10,210 bases of DNA from Verrucomicrobiota bacterium (GTDB lineage: Bacteria; Verrucomicrobiota; Verrucomicrobiia; Chthoniobacterales; UBA10450). The translations under genes were made by a program, and so were the position numbers. A model generated the notes under the pieces. That model saw only the letters and a program-made list of their open reading frames with translations, searched no databases and was not told the origin of the DNA. Every line of letters begins with the position of its first letter. The stretch's first letter is position 1. Location of the stretch: contig QHRI01000031.1 of NCBI GenBank assembly GCA_003221375.1, positions 1 through 10,210 of the forward strand. The letters are read 5' to 3'. This document shows, piece after piece, positions 1 to 5,446 of this stretch.

Positions 1-2
1 AA

Positions 3-83
3 GAACATAGAAACCACACCCTCGCCGTCTGGAAAGTCCTTCCCGGAGCGAGTTACGGAAAGGCGCTGAAGGGCGACTTATAA
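3..83 (+). CDS. possible 3' end of a gene cut by the window edge
   Basis: An open frame enters from the left edge and ends at a TAA at 81-83. Its 26 residues include HTLAVWKVLPGASYGKAL, a plausible C-terminal peptide, whereas the other two plus frames stop at once or give less protein-like sequence. No family is recognised, and a stretch this short can be open by chance. It could equally be non-coding DNA. From 84 to 279 I see no gene, RNA or clear terminator. Confidence 0.2.
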   Translation, partial: EHRNHTLAVWKVLPGASYGKALKGDL

Positions 84-279
84 ACTCGACGCGGCGACCG
101 GCGAGACTAGGTGCCCGCACCTTCGCTTGCTCTTAAACATGACGCTCAGCCTTAAAGTGGGCGGTCGAGGGGTGGGCCGAGCCCATTCCACAAGTTGGGG
201 GACTTTTTGAAAACGGCCTCCCGTCTGAGTGCCGTGCACCCGTTTGAGACAGGCATACAGAATCCAGAAGGTCCAATTT

Positions 280-654
280 TCATCGCCCTCTCTCCTTTAA
301 CACCGATCTCTTTTCCTTGTGATCGAAAATGGCCGCGAAATACCGGTCTCCAGGGAACGCTCCTAACTGACGAATCAGCCAATTCCGCGCGTCGGTGAAA
401 TCGTCAGTCCATTTTTTTAGTTTCGTGGTCGTGGTCGGCACTTCACAATCGTCGATCAAAATCACAGTGGTCTCGTAACGTTTTTTTTCCCGGAATTTTG
501 TCTTTAATGGCGCTGGTGGTGGCGGAGGCAACGTAGAGGTCTTCGGAACGGTGACCGGCGCTTTGCAGTTTGGGCATGGAGCTGTTACGTCGATTTGAGC
601 GCGTGTCGCGGAGATGCGTTGACCGCAGCTTGGACATGCAAACCTAAGAGGCAT
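280..654 (-). CDS. small zinc-ribbon protein with proline-rich linker, function unknown
   Basis: A 124-residue cytoplasmic protein. Seen: an N-terminal zinc ribbon with two CxxC knuckles (Cys7/Cys10 in FACPSCG and Cys27/Cys30 in PCPNCK), a run of five prolines at residues 43-47, then a charged C-terminal half with a Lys/Thr-rich stretch and the tail HKEKRSVLKERGR. The start at 654 is chosen because MPLRFACPSCG is how small bacterial zinc-ribbon proteins of this type usually begin; the frame stays open upstream to 777, but that extension is not protein-like and no Shine-Dalgarno marks either start. The ribbon probably binds one structural Zn and may contact nucleic acid or protein, which is inference from the family type. 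No partner gene adjoins it. The C-terminal half is not recognised. Confidence 0.6.
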   Translation of the reverse strand: MPLRFACPSCGQRISATRAQIDVTAPCPNCKAPVTVPKTSTLPPPPPAPLKTKFREKKRYETTVILIDDCEVPTTTTKLKKWTDDFTDARNWLIRQLGAFPGDRYFAAIFDHKEKRSVLKERGR

Positions 655-1169
655 AGCGCGTATTGGGGGGCGTTTCTGCGATTTACTTACCAAAATCAGA
701 CCCATCGCGCGAGCGAAAACCTGAATGGGTTTATTGTGAATTGTCCCGTACGCTTGTCCGGCTGTTTTGTACGGCAATGACGCTTTCGTGAGGTCACTTC
801 AGGTTAGGTGAGAGCACGCGTACGGAATTTTTACCTATGAAAAAGCGCGTGAGATCAAATAGGAACAAATAGGAATATTCGTTACGTAGCGATGCCATTG
901 AGGCGACGGCTTAAAGAATTTTCGGTCATGCGGCAATATTGTTTTCGCTGTGCCGGCCCCGATCTGCAGGAGATCGATGATTCGATCCAGGGCCTTGAGC
1001 AGGAGGTCTACCATCACTCAGCTCCTAGCAAACTTCGTCTCATTGTGTCCATTCATATCACTTTGTCATTGCGGTGGGCTCAACAAAAGCGGCACAATCC
1101 GGACCGCGTGAAAGACCGGGAACTCATCGCGGACAACTCTCAGCAGCTACAAGCTTAAAAAGCGAAGTG
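655..1169. other. gene-poor stretch with unconvincing short frames
   Basis: About 500 bp without a gene I can support. Two opposite frames compete. The minus frame 835-1014 starts MVDLLLKALDRIIDLLQ, which reads like the first helix of a real protein but then turns into non-protein-like sequence and stops, so it may be the head of a decayed gene. The plus frame 892-1158 (88 codons) is open over the same bases and is probably its shadow. A perfect 10-bp tandem duplication (856-875) and a 17-bp word shared with another site (828-844) also lie here. Confidence 0.4.
856..875. repeat. perfect 10-bp tandem duplication
   Basis: CAAATAGGAA occurs twice head to tail (856-865 and 866-875). It creates an early stop (AAA TAG) in the 11-codon frame that begins with the ATG at 837-839. 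No function is evident. Confidence 0.7.
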
Positions 1170-1376
1170 TTAACTCTTCAGGAACCGTCGCGCCAAACCA
1201 AGCGCGCCGAGAGCCGCCCCAAGCAACATTATTGTCACGCCACCGTCCGGAACGTTACTGATGGTGGGAGGAAGAGGATGGGGAGTGGCACTGGCATTGT
1301 GGCTGAATGCAAGCAGTAGGGCGCAAACGACCGCAGAAACCAGCGCGAGATTGGTTGAGAGAGAGTTCGGTTTCAT
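1170..1376 (-). CDS. miniature secreted protein with VPDGG-CTERM sorting signal
   Basis: A 68-residue protein. Residues 1-30 form a Sec signal peptide: Lys2, a hydrophobic core at about 10-24, and an Ala-Ser-Ala cleavage site at 28-30. A Pro-rich spacer of only 11 residues follows, then a tripartite C-terminal signal: VPDGG at 42-46, a hydrophobic helix (residues 47-62) and a basic tail, ARRFLKS. This architecture is that of the PEP-CTERM/VPDSG-CTERM class, whose members are processed by a membrane exosortase and often linked to extracellular polysaccharide. The mature chain would have almost no domain of its own. ATG at 1376 is preferred over the start at 1451 because it begins directly with the signal peptide and lies just downstream of a sigma-54 promoter. 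No exosortase gene is in the window. Confidence 0.75.
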   Translation of the reverse strand: MKPNSLSTNLALVSAVVCALLLAFSHNASATPHPLPPTISNVPDGGVTIMLLGAALGALGLARRFLKS

Positions 1377-1401
1377 AGTGTATTTTATGTTTTGAGTAAA
1401 A

Positions 1402-1418
1402 AGCAAACTCTGTGCCAA
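1402..1418 (-). promoter_or_regulatory. sigma-54 (RpoN) promoter of the VPDGG-CTERM gene
   Basis: Read on the minus strand the sequence is TTGGCAC, a 5-base spacer AGAGT, then TTGCT. This matches the sigma-54 consensus TGGCAC-N5-TTGCW exactly, with the invariant GG and GC doublets 10 bases apart. The start of transcription would fall near 1391, giving a leader of about 15 bases before the ATG at 1376. Sigma-54 promoters need an AAA+ activator bound upstream; the repeated elements at 1504-1692 sit at a suitable distance. From published work on PEP-CTERM systems, sigma-54 control through a PrsK/PrsR pair is known, which fits the gene downstream. Confidence 0.75.
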
Positions 1419-1503
1419 AAGCAAAGCGTTGCGTGAAACATCGGTAAGCATCTATCCACTAATAAGTTAACTAATGTTCGTATTTTCGCTGTTCAACACA
1501 GGA

Positions 1504-1692
1504 ATCGTAAGAATTCTCGACAGAAAGCATTCCGACAATTTTGGCAAGCGGTCGGCAAACGAATTACGCTATTGCTGACCGATTGTAAGATCTTCCGACG
1601 TAAAGCATTCCAGCGACTCAGTAACAGAGGAATGGTTAGACTCGTCCTAAGCGCGGCGTTGTAAGATTTTCAGACGGAGCGTAAGGCATCCC
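1504..1692. repeat. three related ~30-bp elements at ~77-bp spacing upstream of the sigma-54 promoter
   Basis: Three copies begin at 1504, 1582 and 1658 (spacing 78 and 76 bp). Copies 1 and 2 agree at 23 of 30 positions and share GTAAGA, CGAC and AAAGCATTCC. Copy 3 matches copy 2 at 16 of its first 19 bases and then carries about 5 extra bases before GGCATCCC. The left half holds a short palindrome in copies 1 and 2 (AGAATTCT, AAGATCTT). Copy 1 lies about 115-140 bp upstream of the inferred transcription start, a usual place for a sigma-54 activator, so these may be enhancer sites. They could instead be copies of a dispersed repeat. No gene occupies 1377-1669. Confidence 0.55.
1550..1580. repeat. 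hairpin-forming inverted repeat
   Basis: GGTCGGCAA (1550-1558) and TTGCTGACC (1572-1580) are complementary at 8 of 9 positions, the ninth being a G-U pair in RNA, around a 13-base loop. No T-run follows on either strand, so it is not a typical intrinsic terminator. It lies between the first and second copies of the ~77-bp-spaced elements. Confidence 0.45.
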
Positions 1693-1907
1693 AACAAGGC
1701 CACCGAATGGCAGCGCATCGGAAATTAGGAACTTGAATCAGCGATCCGTCGATTAGCACATTTTTAGCAGCGTCGGAACTTGATAATTTTTTTCTTGTCG
1801 AGTTCGGCGTCAGCTCTGCATTGCGCGAAGAGTATATAGACGGCCTCGTGAATGAGATCCGCGACAGTGCAATCCCGTTGATCCGCAATCTTTCGGAGCG
1901 ATCGCAT
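1670..1907 (-). pseudogene. remnant of a small ribbon-helix-helix-like protein, probably frameshifted
   Basis: From the ATG at 1905-1907 a 47-codon frame runs to a TAA at 1764-1766. It contains RKIADQRDCTVADLIHEAV, with the spacing and residue pattern of a ribbon-helix-helix DNA-binding unit (as in CopG/Arc-type antitoxins), and ends KKKIIKFRRC. If one base is missing near 1768-1772, the frame continues through NVLIDGSLIQVPN to a stop at 1670, giving about 78 residues. That extension is inference. The protein would be a small transcriptional regulator or antitoxin; no toxin partner is visible beside it. A 39-bp repeat lies 27 bp upstream of its start. It could also be an intact 47-residue protein, or a chance frame. 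Confidence 0.35.
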
Positions 1908-1933
1908 CCTTGCTTGATCAAGCGGAATCGGCG

Positions 1934-1972
1934 ATTCGGTCGAGCATTTTCAAGAATTCGTAAACGCGCGCG
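1934..1972. repeat. imperfect direct repeat, copy 1
   Basis: The segment matches 2274-2311 with one substitution, one 2-base gap and one 1-base gap; the shared core is TTTCAAGAATTCGTA followed by AACGCGCGCG. Open frames cross it on both strands without a convincing product. Confidence 0.6.
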
Positions 1973-2273
1973 CGTATTTGGATTGCATTCGGACAGGCGA
2001 AAAGGTAACGATCGAACTCTTGGCATGCGACTGCGGTGCTAGGAATTAAACGGGGACTAACCCAGACCGGTGTTATGAATAAGCACGGCACCTCCAAACA
2101 TCCGCCTCTCCGCACCGTTGCTCCCGCAGTCGCTGCCAAAACAACACCATCGTTTGAAACAACGATTGCGGTCCGCGGTTGTGGAGAAACACTTTAGATT
2201 CGAACCAGATCCAAATTTGTTCTGATATCTCGCTACGACTCTATCCTAGGGATGTCGCCGCGGTTGTGGAGCA

Positions 2274-2311
2274 ATTCGGTTGAGCTTTCAAGAATTCGTA
2301 GAACGCGCGCG
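2274..2311. repeat. imperfect direct repeat, copy 2
   Basis: Second copy of the element at 1934-1972, about 340 bp away in the same orientation. It ends just beyond the stop codon of the decayed CxxC gene (2313-2315). The perfect 14-mer CCGCGGTTGTGGAG just before it (2258-2271) also occurs at 2173-2186, so this stretch has undergone more than one local duplication. Confidence 0.6.
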
Positions 2312-2312
2312 T

Positions 2313-2595
2313 TCATTCCTCGATTCTTTCCGAGCCGCCATATTGAATGTCGGGCCTCTGGACGTGGTTCTCGTGAAAGACCACATCGTCCAATTGCCGC
2401 ATATCAACCATTTCGCCACATCGGGCGCATCGGTAGAAGTGTTTTTCTCCTCTTCGCCCAGCTCGTCGAAGTCGTCGGGATGCACAATTCGCCTGAGAGA
2501 AACGGTATCTCTTTGAGATACCCCGATCAATTGCTAGCGAATCGGCGAGGATCCGGAGAAGTTCCGGACCTTTTAAGGGTCTTTGGCTCCGACAT
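2313..2595 (-). pseudogene. decayed gene for a small CxxC (zinc-binding) protein
   Basis: An ATG at 2593-2595 opens MSEPKTLKRSGTSPDPRRFA but stops after 22 codons. Continuing needs two one-base corrections, both in homopolymers: one T near the AATTGA at 2529-2534, which enters the frame IVHPDDFDELGEEEK, and one A in the A-run near 2440, which enters KHFYRCARCGEMVDMRQLDD. The last frame ends at the TGA at 2313-2315 with SERIEE. Restored length is about 95 residues with one CxxC (codons at 2427-2429 and 2418-2420), so metal binding is likely but function unknown. Its ATG lies inside the last codons of the upstream helical-protein gene, a 23-bp overlap typical of translationally coupled pairs. 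The restoration is inference; sequencing errors in homopolymers would give the same picture. Confidence 0.45.
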
Positions 2596-3222
2596 ATGTG
2601 CGTAGTTTCCGCAAAAACGTTTTGATTCGCACAATATCATTGCCCCATTGTGGAAATGGAACGATCCCGTCATCAGAAAGAGGAGTGGGATAGCGTCCAC
2701 GCCACGAAATTACCTCGGTGATCCTCGCAAGTAGACTCTCTCAAACTTAGCGAGCGTCATACCGATCCGCCTTACGAGTTTTAGAATTTTGTGCCCGTCC
2801 AAACATTTTGGTAGTTCACCGGCTTTTACTTTCTTTCGTTCGTTCCCAGTTAGGCGGAATGCCAAATGACCTTTGCACAAATTCTCGATCGCAAATCCGG
2901 CCAACATCATGTGGATATTTATCAAACTGTGCTTCGGTGGAGGCTCGCTATCCTTCTTTTTAACAACACCGGCATCAGCGCGGAAGCACTCCCAAAAACG
3001 CTCAATCTGCGGTTCTAGCAGTGTCATTGCCGCCTCTAGTTCATCCGCGATGCGAAACCAAGCTTCTGGGCTCAAGACGTATTGAGAAAACCTCGCGATT
3101 TGAGCCCTCTCCGTTTCTTCAGGGGTCGGGTCGCCTTGGTTTTTCCATTTTCGTGGGCTCAGATCGTCCTAAATATGTCCTAAACGCGGCAGGTGGGTCT
3201 GCTGAAAGTGGGCATTTTTCAT
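2573..3222 (-). pseudogene. disrupted gene for a helical, possibly HEPN-like protein
   Basis: The longest intact piece runs from a TTG at 3075 to a stop at 2710. It is alpha-helical, with HMMLAGFAIENLCKGHLAF and GHKILKLVRR, a pattern I associate with HEPN-type and similar helical proteins of defence or toxin-antitoxin loci. One missing base near 2730 (TACTT instead of TACCTT) would join it to LARITEVISWRGRYPTPL and on to a TAA at 2573-2575. Upstream the same frame stays open (SPRKWKNQGDPTPEETERA) back to a TAG at 3169-3171; beyond that, in frame, lies an ATG at 3220-3222. The ancestral protein would have about 216 residues. An amber codon at position 18 plus a late frameshift mark it as broken. 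It starts 16 bp after tRNA-Asp in the same direction. The family call is tentative. Confidence 0.6.
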
Positions 3223-3238
3223 AGGTAAAAAAATAATC

Positions 3239-3312
3239 CGGAGCCTACGGGGCTCGAACCCGCAACCTCCGCCGTGACAGGGCGGCGCTCTAACCAATTG
3301 AGCTAAGGCTCC
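3239..3312 (-). tRNA. tRNA-Asp(GUC)
   Basis: The minus strand folds as a full cloverleaf. The 7-bp acceptor GGAGCCU/AGGCUCC pairs perfectly, U8 and A9 are present, and the D-arm contains AGCUC and GGUU. A 5-bp anticodon stem CCGCC/GGCGG encloses the loop CUGUCAC with anticodon GUC (bases 3276-3278 on the plus strand). The T-arm has GCGGG, loop UUCGAGC and CCCGU. The discriminator is G73, as expected for tRNA-Asp. CCA is not encoded. A T-rich run (3227-3235) follows the 3' end and may end transcription, but the decayed helical-protein gene begins right there. Confidence 0.97.
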
Positions 3313-3372
3313 CGAGGAAAAGACAAATTCTAAAGGCGGCTGCCCTCAGTCGCAACTTTGCGCTCCATTCGT

Positions 3373-3476
3373 GTCATGTCGAGCGAAGTCGAGATATCTC
3401 TTGCTGTTAATTGAACGGCGACAACGCGAATATAGTTAGAGATTCCTCGACTTCGCTGCGCTCAGCTCGGAATGAC
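3373..3476. repeat. inverted repeat of a dispersed-type element
   Basis: The left arm (3373-3400) begins GTCATGTCGAGCGAAGTCGA. The right arm (3439-3476), read on the minus strand, begins GTCATTCCGAG, then a 10-base insertion, then CGAAGTCGAGGAATCTC. Outside the insertion the arms agree at most positions; a 38-bp spacer separates them. Each arm also holds a small internal palindrome around CGAAGTCG. Elements built on CGAGCGAAGTCGA-like words recur in intergenic DNA of many bacteria, from general knowledge; only this pair is visible here. It lies between tRNA-Asp and arc with no gene. Confidence 0.6.
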
Positions 3477-3605
3477 TAGAAACAGAGCGCGGTAGACGGC
3501 GTGAGCAAGAGGAACAAAAGACTTTTGCGCAACACCAAATCGATTTCATGGTTGAACATTTTGCATGTCGCAGCGTCGAACTCCGAAAGATTCCGCGAGT
3601 GAATA

Positions 3606-3633
3606 TTGCGGATGCGCCTGATAACGTTATAAT
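3606..3633 (+). promoter_or_regulatory. probable sigma-70 promoter of arc-dop
   Basis: A perfect -10 box TATAAT lies at 3628-3633, 16 bases after a weak -35 (TTGCGG, 3606-3611). Transcription would start near 3640, leaving a leader of about 28 bases before the ATG at 3668. There is no clear Shine-Dalgarno. Besides this box, the 355-bp gap 3313-3667 holds only the inverted repeat and an open 59-codon plus frame (3476-3655) that I do not believe is a gene. Confidence 0.45.
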
Positions 3634-3667
3634 AAGACACGGTTCGGCGGATTGACCCAAACCATAA

Positions 3668-5353
3668 ATGAGTGACGAGCGCAGCGAGGGACTTCAGGAC
3701 GGGGTTGGGGACTCGGGCCCGGACAATCTCCTCGATTCATTTGATCAACTGATCGCCTCGTTGCCTCCCGGCGACCCAATTCGACGCGATCTATTGGATT
3801 TGCGTCCGCAAATCTCCGACCAACAAGAGACAATGGTCGAAGCGCGGCGAATGATCGAGAAGCTGGAAGAGGTCGTCAAGAAAGTGACTTCACCCGCCAA
3901 CCGGATCGGCACCTTTCTCGGAGCCACTTCAAAGGACACAGCACACATCGTGGTGGGGGGCGCCGATTATTACTGCAACGTCGATCCCCGCATTCCGCTT
4001 GCGAAATTAAAAAAGGGGACGCGCGTCCTAGTCAATGAAGCGTTCGTCATCGTCGGCGATCTCGGATTTGAAACGGCGGGCCCGGTGACAAAAATCACCG
4101 AAGTGCTCGGCAAGGATCGGCTTCGGGTCGGTTCGGAGCACGGGTTGCAATCGATGGTTTTACAGCGCTCCGCCGATCTTGCCGACTCCACCTTGAAATC
4201 AGGCGATGAAGTCCGTGTGGACTCCAATTATCGGATGGCGTTGGAAATGCTCTCGAGCACCAAGTCTCACGAACATTATCTGGACAATGTCCCCGAACTG
4301 CCGTGGGAAAAAGTGGGCGGCCAGGAGATTGCGTTACAAGCCATCAAGGACGCGATCGAGCTGCCGCTTTTGCATGCCGATCTCTTCCAAAAATTTCAAC
4401 ACGCCACGCCGAAGGGTTTCCTGCTCTACGGTCCACCGGGTTGCGGGAAGACCCTAATTGGAAAAGCGACGGCTTACAATTTAACCAGAAAGCTTCGCGA
4501 AAAAACTGGGGTCGAGATGCAGGAATATTTCATGCACGTCAAGGGCCCCGAGATTTTGAACATGTGGGTGGGCGAATCAGAGCGAATGGTGCGCGAGATT
4601 TTTGCTACCGCCCGCGAGAAACGCGGCGAGGGCTTCATGCCGTTTTTGTTCATCGATGAGGCCGAATCAATTCTTGGTACACGCCGCGCGTCGCGTCATT
4701 CGAACATTCTTTCGACACTGGTCCCGATGTTTTGCTCGGAGATGGACGGGATCGATTCACTCAACGATGTGGTCATTATTCTTGCTTCCAATCGCGCCGA
4801 TCTGATCGACCCGGCAATTTTGCGGCCGGGCCGGATCGATCGAAAAATAAAAGTGAGCCGACCAGACAAGGATGGCGCGCGAGAAATCTACCGCATCTAT
4901 CTCACAGACAACCTTCCTTACGACGGTGTGCTGGCTAAGGAAGCCGATGGCCTGGGCGCATCGATCGAGCGTTTGATTGAGCGCTTTGTCGACTGGCAGT
5001 TTACTCGCCGCGACGAGAACAAATTTCTGGAGGTGACGCTGCGTAGCGGGCGCAAAGAAACACTTTACCGCAGCGATCTTATCAGTGGCGCGATCATCGC
5101 CTCGATTGTAGAGCGCGCTAAAGCGATGGCGATTAAACGCGCCATAGCTACCCAACAGGAGCAAGGAATTCGCGAAACGGACTTGCAGCTCGCCTTTAAT
5201 GCCGAGTACATGGAGAACGATATTTTCCCGACGACCGACATCACGGAAGACTGGCTCAAACTGATCGATTACGATCCGGAGAACGTCGTCAAAATTTCAC
5301 CTGTCAGACCGGTTTCCGACGCGCGAGCGCGCGCAGCTTTTGGTGTGATCTGA
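3668..5353 (+). CDS. arc: proteasomal AAA+ unfoldase ARC/Mpa
   Basis: A 561-residue ring ATPase of the ARC/Mpa family, which recognises Pup-tagged proteins, unfolds them and threads them into the 20S proteasome. Seen in order: an acidic N-terminal tail, a coiled coil (about 48-75, EARRMIEKLEEVVKKV) that in Mpa binds Pup, the tandem OB-fold region (about 78-200), then the AAA+ module with Walker A GPPGCGKT at 255-262, a pore loop MWVGESE near 299-305, Walker B FLFIDEAE at 326-332, sensor-1 Asn375 and the arginine motif RPGRIDR at 386-392. All ATPase motifs are intact and the length is near that of the actinobacterial proteins. Odd: the chain ends ARARAAFGVI and lacks the C-terminal Gln-Tyr-Leu tail with which mycobacterial Mpa docks on the proteasome. 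dop follows 93 bp downstream, presumably in one transcript. Confidence 0.95.
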   Translation: MSDERSEGLQDGVGDSGPDNLLDSFDQLIASLPPGDPIRRDLLDLRPQISDQQETMVEARRMIEKLEEVVKKVTSPANRIGTFLGATSKDTAHIVVGGADYYCNVDPRIPLAKLKKGTRVLVNEAFVIVGDLGFETAGPVTKITEVLGKDRLRVGSEHGLQSMVLQRSADLADSTLKSGDEVRVDSNYRMALEMLSSTKSHEHYLDNVPELPWEKVGGQEIALQAIKDAIELPLLHADLFQKFQHATPKGFLLYGPPGCGKTLIGKATAYNLTRKLREKTGVEMQEYFMHVKGPEILNMWVGESERMVREIFATAREKRGEGFMPFLFIDEAESILGTRRASRHSNILSTLVPMFCSEMDGIDSLNDVVIILASNRADLIDPAILRPGRIDRKIKVSRPDKDGAREIYRIYLTDNLPYDGVLAKEADGLGASIERLIERFVDWQFTRRDENKFLEVTLRSGRKETLYRSDLISGAIIASIVERAKAMAIKRAIATQQEQGIRETDLQLAFNAEYMENDIFPTTDITEDWLKLIDYDPENVVKISPVRPVSDARARAAFGVI

Positions 5354-5446
5354 GTTGCGAAGAGAAAATGGCCACGGTGTCGCGTCGATTTATCGTAATT
5401 GCCATTTGTACACTGGCGGAGTGACATCGGAAAAGAGCTGGACCTG

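Larger units (their letters stand above)
1908..2312. other. gene-poor stretch between two decayed genes
   Basis: About 400 bp with no supportable gene. It holds the two copies of a 38-39-bp direct repeat and a 14-bp direct repeat. The minus frame ending near 1918 (RVYEFLKMLDRIADSA) and the plus frame around 1941-2046 (QEFVNARAYLDCIRTGEKV) both read somewhat like protein over the same bases. I cannot choose between them and regard the area as debris of former coding DNA. Confidence 0.4.

Noticed and set aside
1821..2042. Plus-strand 73-codon frame opposite the ribbon-helix-helix remnant.
   Set aside because: The Arg-rich, low-complexity translation looks like a shadow of minus-strand coding debris.
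3239..3265. 3' end of tRNA-Asp as attachment site of an integrated element covering the decayed genes to its left.
   Set aside because: No second copy of the tRNA 3' end and no integrase gene or fragment was seen in the window.
3476..3655. Open 59-codon plus frame ahead of arc (from the ATG at 3548 it gives MVEHFACRSVELRKIPRV and ends HGSAD), considered as a pup/UBact gene.
   Set aside because: It does not end in GGQ or GGE, has no Pup-like Arg/Asp/Leu block, and overlaps the probable arc promoter TATAAT.
5368..5424. 18-codon frame MATVSRRFIVIAICTLAE in the arc-dop gap.
   Set aside because: Too short, no Shine-Dalgarno of quality, and no similarity to a leader peptide or to Pup.
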